A stretch of 64,000 nucleotides of DNA from Armatimonadota bacterium (GTDB lineage: Bacteria > Armatimonadota > UBA5829 > DSUL01): contig JADLDK010000029.1 of NCBI GenBank assembly GCA_020846715.1, forward strand, positions 1 to 64,000, in the 5' to 3' direction. Both the position numbers and the translations under genes were made by a program. The notes beneath the pieces are model-generated. The model made no database searches. It was given only the letters and a program-made list of their open reading frames with translations, and was not told where the DNA came from. Positions 44,875-52,248 of the stretch are shown here, piece after piece. Position 1 is the first letter of the stretch. The number at the start of each line of letters is the position of its first letter.

Positions 44875-45687
44875 GTGGTACAATCCGCAGTAGACATCTG
44901 GACAGTCGCCGACGCGAAAGACGAGCTTGCCATAAGAGGCGAGATTGACTTTCACTCTTCGGAAGACCTGAGGAAAGCCATCTGGCGCCATTTTGAAGCA
45001 GGCAGGAAAAACCTGCGGCTGATGCTCGAAGGGGTGGACTTCATCGACTCAACTGGTTTGTCCGTCCTTCTTGACGCCGTGAAAATGGCGCGCGCCCGTG
45101 GCGGTGGCATCACTCTGGTGCGCCCGACGCGCCAGCTTCTGCGGGTGCTGTCTGTCTCGGGCTTCGCCCCATTTTTCGGCTTGGACCTGCACGATGGGCA
45201 CAGCAGGGAAGATCAGGCGCAGGAGCCCGCAGAGGACGAGGGGCTACAGACTGAGACTTTTGAGGCAGAGGCGCGTCCGGAGAATATTGGCAATCTTCGC
45301 CAGTGCGTTATCGGCTTTGCGAAAAAGCTTCCCTTCACGAAGCAGGAGCTGGACGACATCAAGCTGGCGGTCGGGGAGGCTACCACCAACGCGCTTCGCT
45401 ACGGCTGCCCGACCGGCCGCGAGATTGTGCGCATCACGTGTACGCGCAAGGGGCGAAGGTTCAGTGTTCAGGTCAGCGACCCCGGCCCTGGGTTTGACCC
45501 GGACAAAGTGCCGCCAGTGACCGGAGATGAACTCACCGAAGGCGGCAGAGGCATCTATTTTATGCGCTGTCTGATGGACGAGGTGAACTTCACATTCACA
45601 GGTGGGGGAACCACCGTTGAGCTCGTGAAGTGCATCCCCGAGCGCACCGCCGAGACTCCTCATGACCTTGCCGCCGCGACCAACTGA
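44875..45687 (+). CDS. STAS antagonist fused to a serine kinase-type HATPase (anti-sigma factor-like)
   Basis: Product of 270 residues with two domains that are usually separate proteins. Residues 8-105 are a STAS domain with the phospho-acceptor text FIDSTGLSVLLDA. Residues 128-258 are a GHKL-type ATPase of the RsbW/SpoIIAB family: N box EATTNALRYG, G1 DPGPGFDPD and G2 EGGRGIYFMR. A short acidic linker (EDQAQEPAEDEG) joins them. The chain therefore holds both the kinase and its own substrate domain. It starts 8 nt after the SpoIIE-type phosphatase, which should reverse the phosphorylation. The final target, a sigma factor or another protein, is not evident nearby. Confidence 0.9.
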   Translation: MVQSAVDIWTVADAKDELAIRGEIDFHSSEDLRKAIWRHFEAGRKNLRLMLEGVDFIDSTGLSVLLDAVKMARARGGGITLVRPTRQLLRVLSVSGFAPFFGLDLHDGHSREDQAQEPAEDEGLQTETFEAEARPENIGNLRQCVIGFAKKLPFTKQELDDIKLAVGEATTNALRYGCPTGREIVRITCTRKGRRFSVQVSDPGPGFDPDKVPPVTGDELTEGGRGIYFMRCLMDEVNFTFTGGGTTVELVKCIPERTAETPHDLAAATN

Positions 45688-45748
45688 CTAACTCGCTCAA
45701 ACGCGGCCGGACCGACAGCCCTTTGCTGAATGAAGTGACTGAGAGCTT

Positions 45749-47098
45749 CTAGGGAACGGAACGATCGACCGGGAAATCCGCAGAAGGCGTCCAGGCGCTG
45801 TCCAGGATCTCATCCATCTCTTTGATTACTTCGGGATACTGCTCCGCTAGGTTTTTCTTCTCCCCCAGGTCTCTGCTCAGGTCGTAGAGCTCCGTGGGTT
45901 TGCCAGGAGCCAGACGCACGGCCTTCCAGTCGCCTTTGCGCGCCGCCTGCTGGAATCCTTTCTCATGAAACTCCCAGTAGAGATAGTCATGCTGTTTCTG
46001 GGGCTTGCCCAGAAGCGCCGGCGCCATGGACAGGCCGTCGATATTCTCAGGACACTTCGCTCCGGCGAGCTCGGCAGCCGTCGGGAGAAAGTCCCAGAAC
46101 GCCCAGACCTGATCACTCACTTGACCTGGCGCGATCTTACCAGGCCACCGGACGGCCATGGGAACCCGGATACCGCCTTCGTACTGATCCCGTTTGATGC
46201 CGCGCAGGGGACCGCTGCTCTGGAAAAACTCCGCATGCCCTCCCCCCTCACGGTGCGGCCCGTTGTCCGATGTGAAGAAAACAACCGTGTTGTCGTCCAG
46301 TCCTTCGGCTTTAAGCAGATCCAGCAGCTTTCCGATGTCGCGATCCATGCGCGTGATCATGGCCGCCTTGTTTTTCTCCGGTTGCGGCCAGGGCTTGTCG
46401 GAATAAGGCTCATCGGAAGGCACTTCCATGCCGTTTCCAGTTTCGCCGGTCTTTTCGTTGTTCGCATGCGGGATAGTGTAGGCCAGATACAAAAAGAATG
46501 GTTTCTCCTTATGCTGCCTTACCCATTGCAGCGCTTCCTGTGTGAAGAGATCGTGTGAGTAGCTGCCTGGAGCAAGTTCGACCTCCTCATCGTTTCGCCA
46601 GAGCGTCTTCGGGTAGTAGTTGTGGGCCAGCGTCTGATTCCGGTAGCCATAGAAATAGTCAAAGCCCTGCTTCCGGGGAGTGCCTTCACCTTCAAGGCCT
46701 AGTCCCCACTTGCCGATCAAGGCGGTGGAATAGCCAGTCTCCTGCAGGACTTTCGCAACCGTGGTGTCTTTGGCGCCCAGCATAGCGCCCTTGTTGCCCC
46801 GGATAACCGTGTGCCCGGTATGATAGCCAGTCATCAGTGCGCATCGGGACGGAGCGCAGATTGTCGCCCCGGAATAGGCTTGCGTAAAGCGCACACCCTC
46901 AGCAGCCATTCGATCGATACTGGGCGTGAGTATCATCTGCTGTCCGTAGCAGCCAACATCACCGTAGCCAAGGTCGTCCGCGAGGATGAAGATAATGTTG
47001 GGCTTCCGTGCCATCTCAGCAGCATTGGCGCGAGCTGCTGCGGCCGTTAGAGGGATGGTCAGCGCTGACACGGCGCAAAGCATAGTCGGTACATTCAT
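45749..47098 (-). CDS. Exported type I sulfatase
   Basis: Product of 449 residues with an N-terminal signal (TIPLTAAAARANA). The metal-binding ADDLGYGD and the formylglycine motif CAPSR (Cys81, followed by CALMTG) are intact, as are GKWGLG and SDNGPHREGG. The gene thus encodes an arylsulfatase-like enzyme that hydrolyses sulfate esters after a maturase (FGE or anSME) converts Cys81. It probably releases sulfate from sulfated polysaccharides. No maturase gene is visible here. The gene stands alone, convergent with the STAS-kinase gene. Confidence 0.92.
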   Translation of the reverse strand: MNVPTMLCAVSALTIPLTAAAARANAAEMARKPNIIFILADDLGYGDVGCYGQQMILTPSIDRMAAEGVRFTQAYSGATICAPSRCALMTGYHTGHTVIRGNKGAMLGAKDTTVAKVLQETGYSTALIGKWGLGLEGEGTPRKQGFDYFYGYRNQTLAHNYYPKTLWRNDEEVELAPGSYSHDLFTQEALQWVRQHKEKPFFLYLAYTIPHANNEKTGETGNGMEVPSDEPYSDKPWPQPEKNKAAMITRMDRDIGKLLDLLKAEGLDDNTVVFFTSDNGPHREGGGHAEFFQSSGPLRGIKRDQYEGGIRVPMAVRWPGKIAPGQVSDQVWAFWDFLPTAAELAGAKCPENIDGLSMAPALLGKPQKQHDYLYWEFHEKGFQQAARKGDWKAVRLAPGKPTELYDLSRDLGEKKNLAEQYPEVIKEMDEILDSAWTPSADFPVDRSVP

Positions 47099-47492
47099 AA
47101 GCTCAATTCCCGAGTGGGTCGTTTCGCCCTATCATAGCCCAACACCTGGAGCCAAGTCCAGAACAGATGAGCCAAAGCGCGCCTCCTTCCAATATAGAGA
47201 TCAGAAAGACTGCGCAACTGGTACGGGTGAGGGAATATTGTGGTTACGCAAGGCAATAGACGTTCAGTCTCTTCAGGATTGCGCCAGATAATGATATACT
47301 CTGTAAAGGACCGGGCGCACACGCCTGCGACAGGTAGTCCGCGCTGCCATAGGCGCCTGCAAATAGCTCTTATTTCGCTACTGTCCGCCAGTGGTGATTA
47401 CAGCTTGAGCTGCGACCGGTGGTAGAGCTACACACCGGTAGACGCTGTGCGGCCCGCAGATTTCAGGGGCTAAGGAAAGCAGGACTCGGAAG
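47099..47492 (+). promoter_or_regulatory. Region upstream of cdaA with a promoter candidate
   Basis: TTCAGG (47272-47277), a 17-nt spacer and TATACT (47295-47300) could start the cdaA-cdaR-glmM transcript about 185 nt before the start codon. The rest of the stretch shows no gene. Confidence 0.4.
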
Positions 47493-48407
47493 TTGGGGCT
47501 TCCAAACTTCTTTTGGGCTAATGTCTGGAGCGGGGGTTGGGTTTCTGTCCTGACCACCCTTCTGGACATTGCGGTTATTGCCTTTGCGCTTTACAAGCTG
47601 ATTATGCTCGTGAAGGGCACGCGGGCATGGCAGATTCTGTGGGGGCTGGGCATTTTCTTTGCGCTGATTTTCATCAGTGAAAAGCTGCAGTTGCACACGC
47701 TCAACTGGGTTCTGCAGAAAATCGTCCCTCTGGGCCCTGTGGCTATCGTCATCCTCTTTTACCCTGAGCTACGCCATGCGCTGGAAGAGATGGGCCGTAT
47801 CGGCTTCTGGGGACGTGGATTCAGCTTTCTGGGCAGGGAAGACCTGGCGGTGGTGATTGAGGAAGTTGTCAAATGCGCCACGCGCCTGTCCAGGGGAAAA
47901 ATCGGGGCGCTTATCGTCATTGAGCGCGAGACGGGACTGGACAACATTGTACAGACTGGCACCCGTCTGGATGCAATAGTATCCTCAGAGCTGCTTTCCA
48001 CCATTTTCTATCCAGGGAGTCCTCTTCACGACGGCGCGGCTGTGCTGCGCTCGAACCGCATTATCGCCGTCAGTTGCACCTTGCCGCTTTCCGACAGCCC
48101 GCACGTGTCCGCAATGATTCACACCCGGCACAAGGCCGCTATGGGAGTCACGGAGCAGTCAGACGCCGTAGTAGTGGTTGTGAGTGAAGAAACCGGGACG
48201 ATTTCTCTGGCGCTGGAGGGGCGGCTGGATAGAGGGCTTGACGGTGACTCCCTGCGGGAGCGCCTACAGGAGCTGCTGTCGCCTCCTGGATCCGACAATA
48301 CCGGGCCGAGCCGCATTTTGCGCTGGAAAAGCTTCCCAGGCAACAATATCGAGAAGAGCGGCAAGGAGCAAGCCAGCGCCTCCTCAGCCCAGTCAAAAGC
48401 GCCGTAA
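47493..48407 (+). CDS. cdaA: Diadenylate cyclase CdaA (DacA)
   Basis: Membrane enzyme of 304 residues that makes the second messenger cyclic di-AMP from two ATP. Three N-terminal helices (LLDIAVIAFALYKLIMLV; GLGIFFALIFI; VAIVILFY) are followed by the DAC domain with HDGAAVLRSNRI (DGA at 180-182) and the second motif TRHKAAMG, where the canonical RHR reads RHK. The C-terminal tail is Ser/Lys-rich. Start is TTG, because AGGA lies 8 nt before it and no ATG is in frame nearby. The order cdaA-cdaR-glmM is the one conserved in Firmicutes, tying cyclic di-AMP to cell wall precursor supply. Confidence 0.93.
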   Translation: MGLPNFFWANVWSGGWVSVLTTLLDIAVIAFALYKLIMLVKGTRAWQILWGLGIFFALIFISEKLQLHTLNWVLQKIVPLGPVAIVILFYPELRHALEEMGRIGFWGRGFSFLGREDLAVVIEEVVKCATRLSRGKIGALIVIERETGLDNIVQTGTRLDAIVSSELLSTIFYPGSPLHDGAAVLRSNRIIAVSCTLPLSDSPHVSAMIHTRHKAAMGVTEQSDAVVVVVSEETGTISLALEGRLDRGLDGDSLRERLQELLSPPGSDNTGPSRILRWKSFPGNNIEKSGKEQASASSAQSKAP

Positions 48408-48431
48408 GAAAGCTGTGGTGAAACCCTTCTA

Positions 48432-49361
48432 GTGTTCCGTCAGAATGCTGTCTACAAGATTGCAGCCATCGTCATAGCTATCGCTCTCACCGTCTATGTG
48501 TACGGAGAGCGTAACCCACCGACTATCCGCACTTTGCAGATTCCGCTGGAGACCAGAAAGCTTCCTGCAAATGTCGGCGTCAAGTCAGTCCCGGAAAACG
48601 TTCGCGTGCAGGTGGATGGCCCGAAAGACTCGGTCATGCGTGTGACGGCAGGGATGATCCGGGCCTATGTTTCTCTGGACGGACTCAGCCCCGGAGACCA
48701 CAGGTTGCTTGTGCGCCTCGATCCCGCCAACAGCCTCCCGCCTGACATTCACGCTTCCGCCGCAGATGCCACGGTTCCGGTAAGCTTGCAGTCGCTGGAG
48801 CGTCAGACACGGCCTGTTGAGCCGGTTTTTCTAAGGCCGCCACCTCCCGGGTTTACCTACGGCTTACCGGCCGTCAAACCTTCCGTGGCTTATGTAGGCG
48901 GCCCGACTCAAGACGTGGAGCGCGTTTCCCAACTTCAGGTTGTGGTAGATGCTGTGCCCACGCCGAATAAGACGATAAGTGGTAGCTTCCCGATCCGGGC
49001 TGTGGATTCCAATTCACTTGAAGTGGATGATGTGACCGTCAAACCGGGGACCGCGACAGTGCAGGTACAAATTCAGGGCATGCCTGCACAAAAAGAGATA
49101 TTTGTAAGTCCCAACGTGAAGGGCGTTCCGGCGCCTGGTTTTCAGGTCAAGAGTATCAGTGTCGTACCTCAGTCTGTCACGGTCACCGGCGGCCCTGACA
49201 GTATCGGCAAGCTCAACTTCGTCACGACGGATGAAGTGGACATCTCGGGAGCAACAACCGATGTAGTGAGAAGTGTGCAGATGCTGCTGCCGGATGGCGT
49301 CACGGCGCAGGGATCGCGCAGAGTGCGAGTTGATGTTAATGTGGAGGCACGCCCGCAGTAG
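48432..49361 (+). CDS. cdaR: CdaR-like YbbR domain protein
   Basis: Product of 309 residues with one N-terminal membrane helix (KIAAIVIAIALTVYVY) and three or so YbbR repeats outside (NVRVQVDGPKDSV; PSVAYVGGPTQDVERV; KGVPAPGFQVKSISVVPQSVTVTGG). CdaR binds and modulates CdaA. It sits between cdaA (24 nt) and glmM, in the conserved order. Start is GTG 48432. Confidence 0.9.
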   Translation: MFRQNAVYKIAAIVIAIALTVYVYGERNPPTIRTLQIPLETRKLPANVGVKSVPENVRVQVDGPKDSVMRVTAGMIRAYVSLDGLSPGDHRLLVRLDPANSLPPDIHASAADATVPVSLQSLERQTRPVEPVFLRPPPPGFTYGLPAVKPSVAYVGGPTQDVERVSQLQVVVDAVPTPNKTISGSFPIRAVDSNSLEVDDVTVKPGTATVQVQIQGMPAQKEIFVSPNVKGVPAPGFQVKSISVVPQSVTVTGGPDSIGKLNFVTTDEVDISGATTDVVRSVQMLLPDGVTAQGSRRVRVDVNVEARPQ

Positions 49362-49387
49362 TGGGCCAGACAACAGACAGGCAGGCG

Positions 49388-50737
49388 ATGCGTAACTATT
49401 TTGGCACAGATGGAATCCGCGGCGTTGCGAACAGAGAGTTGACGGCGGATCTGGCATTGAGAATTGGCGCTGCGGCAGCCAAGGTCCTCCTGAACCGCCC
49501 TCACGGCGTCAGCGTACTCATTGGGCGGGACCCGCGTATTTCGGGTGACATGCTGGAGAGCGCGCTCGCGGCGGGGTTCGCGTCGCGAGGAGCGGATGTC
49601 ATACTCGTTGGCGTCATTCCAACGCCGGGCGTGGCGGTGCTGGTGCGCGAAGCCGATGTTGACGTCGGCTGTGTCATCTCTGCCTCCCACAACCCTGTAG
49701 AATACAACGGGATCAAGTTTTTCGGGCAAGACGGGGAAAAGCTCGCAGATGAGACAGAGAGCGAAATCGAGTCTCACCTGAATGACCCGGTGAATCAGGC
49801 ACTGCCGGTTGGGGAAAACATCGGTCGCTTTCTGCGCCAGCCTCAGCGAGTCGAGCGCTATGTCTACGCCGTCAAGCAGACAGCCCGCCGCAGACTGAAT
49901 GGCCTGAAGCTGGTGATGGATGGGGCGAACGGCGCCGCCTTCGATCTTGCGCCGCGAATATTTCGCGAACTCGGAGCAGAGGTTGTCACCATCGGGTGCG
50001 ATCCGGACGGCGCGAACATCAACGCGGGGCTTGGTTCTACGCATCCGGAGCGCATGCTTGAGATGGTGCAGCGGGAGGGCGCCGACGCCGGACTGGCCTT
50101 CGACGGAGACGCCGACCGCGTGCTCATGGCTTCTGAGGACGGAAAACTCGTGGATGGTGACAAGATTATGGCCATCTGCGGGATAGACATGGACCGCCGG
50201 GGTGTCTTGCCCGGCCGGCGCGTCATCGCTACAGTGATGAGCAATGTGGGACTGGAAGTGGCGCTCCAGCGGCACGGAATTCTGCTGGACAGGGTGGAGG
50301 AAGTCGGTGACCGCTACGTCGCTGAAAGGATGAGAGCTACAGGCGCGCGCATTGGTGGAGAAAAATCCGGCCACATTATACTGTCGGAATACACGACCAC
50401 TGGAGATGGAATGGTGACGGCGCTCCAGGTGCTGGGAGCTATGCAGGACGCTGACAGGCGCTTGTCTGAGCTGGCAAACGAGGTAGAGGAATATCCACAG
50501 GTTCTGGACGGTGTGCGGGTGCGAGACAAGAGCCGCTGGAAAGAGAATCCGGCCATCAGCAGCGCCATTGATGAAGCGTCAAACGCGCTGCGGGGGCGTG
50601 GCCGCCTTCACGTCAGAGCCTCTGGAACCGAACCTCTCATACGAGTGATGGCGGAGGGACCGGTCGAAGCGGAGCTGAAAGAGCTGGTTGGAGGAGTCTG
50701 CTCGGCGATCCGCGAGACCATCGGCGCAGAGAATTAG
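49388..50737 (+). CDS. glmM: Phosphoglucosamine mutase
   Basis: Product of 449 residues that converts glucosamine-6-phosphate to glucosamine-1-phosphate for peptidoglycan and lipopolysaccharide precursors. The start MRNYFGTDGIRG is the family N terminus. The active-site serine is in VISASHNPVEYNG, the metal loop is FDGDADRVL, the sugar loop is GGEKSGHI, and the phosphate loop is RASGTEPLIRVM. An upstream GTG at 49361 overlaps the cdaR stop and would add nine residues; I prefer ATG 49388. In other bacteria GlmM forms a complex with CdaA and limits cyclic di-AMP synthesis. Confidence 0.95.
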   Translation: MRNYFGTDGIRGVANRELTADLALRIGAAAAKVLLNRPHGVSVLIGRDPRISGDMLESALAAGFASRGADVILVGVIPTPGVAVLVREADVDVGCVISASHNPVEYNGIKFFGQDGEKLADETESEIESHLNDPVNQALPVGENIGRFLRQPQRVERYVYAVKQTARRRLNGLKLVMDGANGAAFDLAPRIFRELGAEVVTIGCDPDGANINAGLGSTHPERMLEMVQREGADAGLAFDGDADRVLMASEDGKLVDGDKIMAICGIDMDRRGVLPGRRVIATVMSNVGLEVALQRHGILLDRVEEVGDRYVAERMRATGARIGGEKSGHIILSEYTTTGDGMVTALQVLGAMQDADRRLSELANEVEEYPQVLDGVRVRDKSRWKENPAISSAIDEASNALRGRGRLHVRASGTEPLIRVMAEGPVEAELKELVGGVCSAIRETIGAEN

Positions 50738-51401
50738 CGTACCGCACAGCAGGGAAGACGCGTCGGCGTCTGTCTGTTCGCCTCCTGCCGACGGTAAGTC
50801 TGCCACCCTTCGCATCAGGACTGTACTACAGGTCCCGACAAAAACCTCTGCAATTTACTGGGAATTCGTGTTATTATGAATTGTGTGAAAGTGCCAAGCC
50901 CGCTGGCCTTCATCTGCTGACTTCGGGCAAGCGCTAGTACACTTTCACGCAAGATTTTCATTAGAGTCATATCAGGGTAGCTTCCTGCCCTTCCTGCTTC
51001 GGCCACTCAGCGTCATTTGTCCAGAAGCTGATTTTTGTGACATTTCGAGTCCGGCGCCCACGCGAGTCTTCTGCTGTAGTGGATGACCGTGCGGACAGAT
51101 TTGTCCCAGGAGATCGGCATGCATCTGGCTTTTGCAACTGGCGCAGAATGACGCGCTGGACTGAAGCGCCTCTCACAACAAGGAAGCTCATCCGTCCGCC
51201 TGTTTCAGTCTTCGGGGCGCGTCCTCGGCGACGCTTTGCGACCGCGCATTGAGCCTGAAGGCACTTTGTACGGAATGAAACAGGAAGGCGAGCCAATCCC
51301 CGCGCCTGTTCAGGCGCCGTAACGCTGGGAAGACCGCGCGAGCAGCTCTCGTGCCCAGGCCACTCTCCAGCGCTAGACCGTGTTGAGAAGGTAGTATTAT
51401 T
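50738..51401. other. Gene-free region after glmM with one structured element
   Basis: No open frame here is protein-like. The only strong feature is the inverted repeat at 50885-50948. A hairpin-poor GC-rich stretch follows to the start of the next gene. Confidence 0.45.
50885..50948. repeat. 64-nt element closed by a 9-bp perfect stem
   Basis: GTGAAAGTG (50885-50893) pairs with CACTTTCAC (50940-50948), and inside it GCCCG (50898-50902) pairs with CGGGC (50924-50928). The layout resembles a small structured RNA or a protein-binding site. The tail lacks a proper T run, so it is a poor terminator. I could not match it to a known RNA class. Confidence 0.55.
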
Positions 51402-52211
51402 GTGAGTCACTTGAGCGCTATTGGGCTGCCAGTTGGCAGCCAGGACGAATTTCGGCAACTGACGTACCAGGCCTACAAGAACGGCCGGCCCGTGGAGTCA
51501 CCTTCGGGTGGATATGTGACGTGGAGCCCGTCCCCCGGTGTCCAACTCTGGGTTGAGCTGAACACTGAGCGCGCTATTGTTGGGTGCAATCCGCATTTCT
51601 GCGGCTCCGGGAGCATTCGAGTGGGCGTCGCCCAGCATTATACGGGGTACGCAACACCGCTTGAAGGCCGCATATACGGCTGGGTGGAGCCGATAGAAGG
51701 ATACGTGGATATCGGGCTGTACCCGGTCGTCATCGATTTTCCAGACTGGGACGTGTCAAAGGACCGCCTTCCCGTTGGCGAGGTGGCGAACATTCAGGTC
51801 TCGGCATTCGCGCACGAGCTCTACTGCTATCCTAACGACGGCGCTTTTGAGATGGCGCAGACTCAAGATCTGAAGTGGGCGCCCGAGTCGTTTGTTCTCA
51901 GCGGCGGATGTGACAGCTCCGAATCAGACGGCGCGCCTCCGGTTCCCGAGGCGATCTTCGCCGGGCACGTGCAGACGTCAGAGCTCCGGCGCAACAAAGC
52001 CACTCGCGAAGTCTTCCGCTATCTGACTGTCAAGACGCTGGGGGGTATTTATGACGTTGTAGCGGATCCGTCCGTCGTCCAGGGTGAACCCATTGAAGGC
52101 GGCGTTGTGCAGGGATCGTTCTGGTTGAGCGGTCGCCTGGCGCGGGAGGAAGCGAAGTCCGCAAGCGCCAGCCCACTGCTGGAGCGACTGCGAAAATGCG
52201 TGGGCGGTTGA
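51402..52211 (+). CDS. Conserved hypothetical two-part protein
   Basis: Product of 269 residues without signal or membrane segments. The first half carries CNPHFCGSGSIRVGV and then ATPLEGRIYGWVEP; the second has AIFAGHVQTSELRRN and VFRYLTVKTLGGIYDVVADP. The halves look like two related small beta-barrels (PLEGRIYGWV against IEGGVVQGSFWLSG). I do not recognise the family and no catalytic motif stands out. Start is GTG 51402, with AGAAGG about 11 nt upstream. It is convergent with the sugar importer genes and apparently a single-gene transcript. Confidence 0.7.
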   Translation: MSHLSAIGLPVGSQDEFRQLTYQAYKNGRPVESPSGGYVTWSPSPGVQLWVELNTERAIVGCNPHFCGSGSIRVGVAQHYTGYATPLEGRIYGWVEPIEGYVDIGLYPVVIDFPDWDVSKDRLPVGEVANIQVSAFAHELYCYPNDGAFEMAQTQDLKWAPESFVLSGGCDSSESDGAPPVPEAIFAGHVQTSELRRNKATREVFRYLTVKTLGGIYDVVADPSVVQGEPIEGGVVQGSFWLSGRLAREEAKSASASPLLERLRKCVGG

Positions 52212-52248
52212 GGCGCGCTAACCCGAGTTTCGATAACAGCCCGCGCAC

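Noticed and set aside
49169-50374. A 401-codon open frame on the minus strand
   Set aside because: It lies wholly antisense to cdaR and glmM, which are firmly identified; composition is not protein-like.
50967-51458. A 163-codon minus-strand frame in the gene-free region after glmM
   Set aside because: Composition is Arg/Ser-rich without hydrophobic core pattern, there is no ribosome site, and its upstream end overlaps the start of the 51402 gene.
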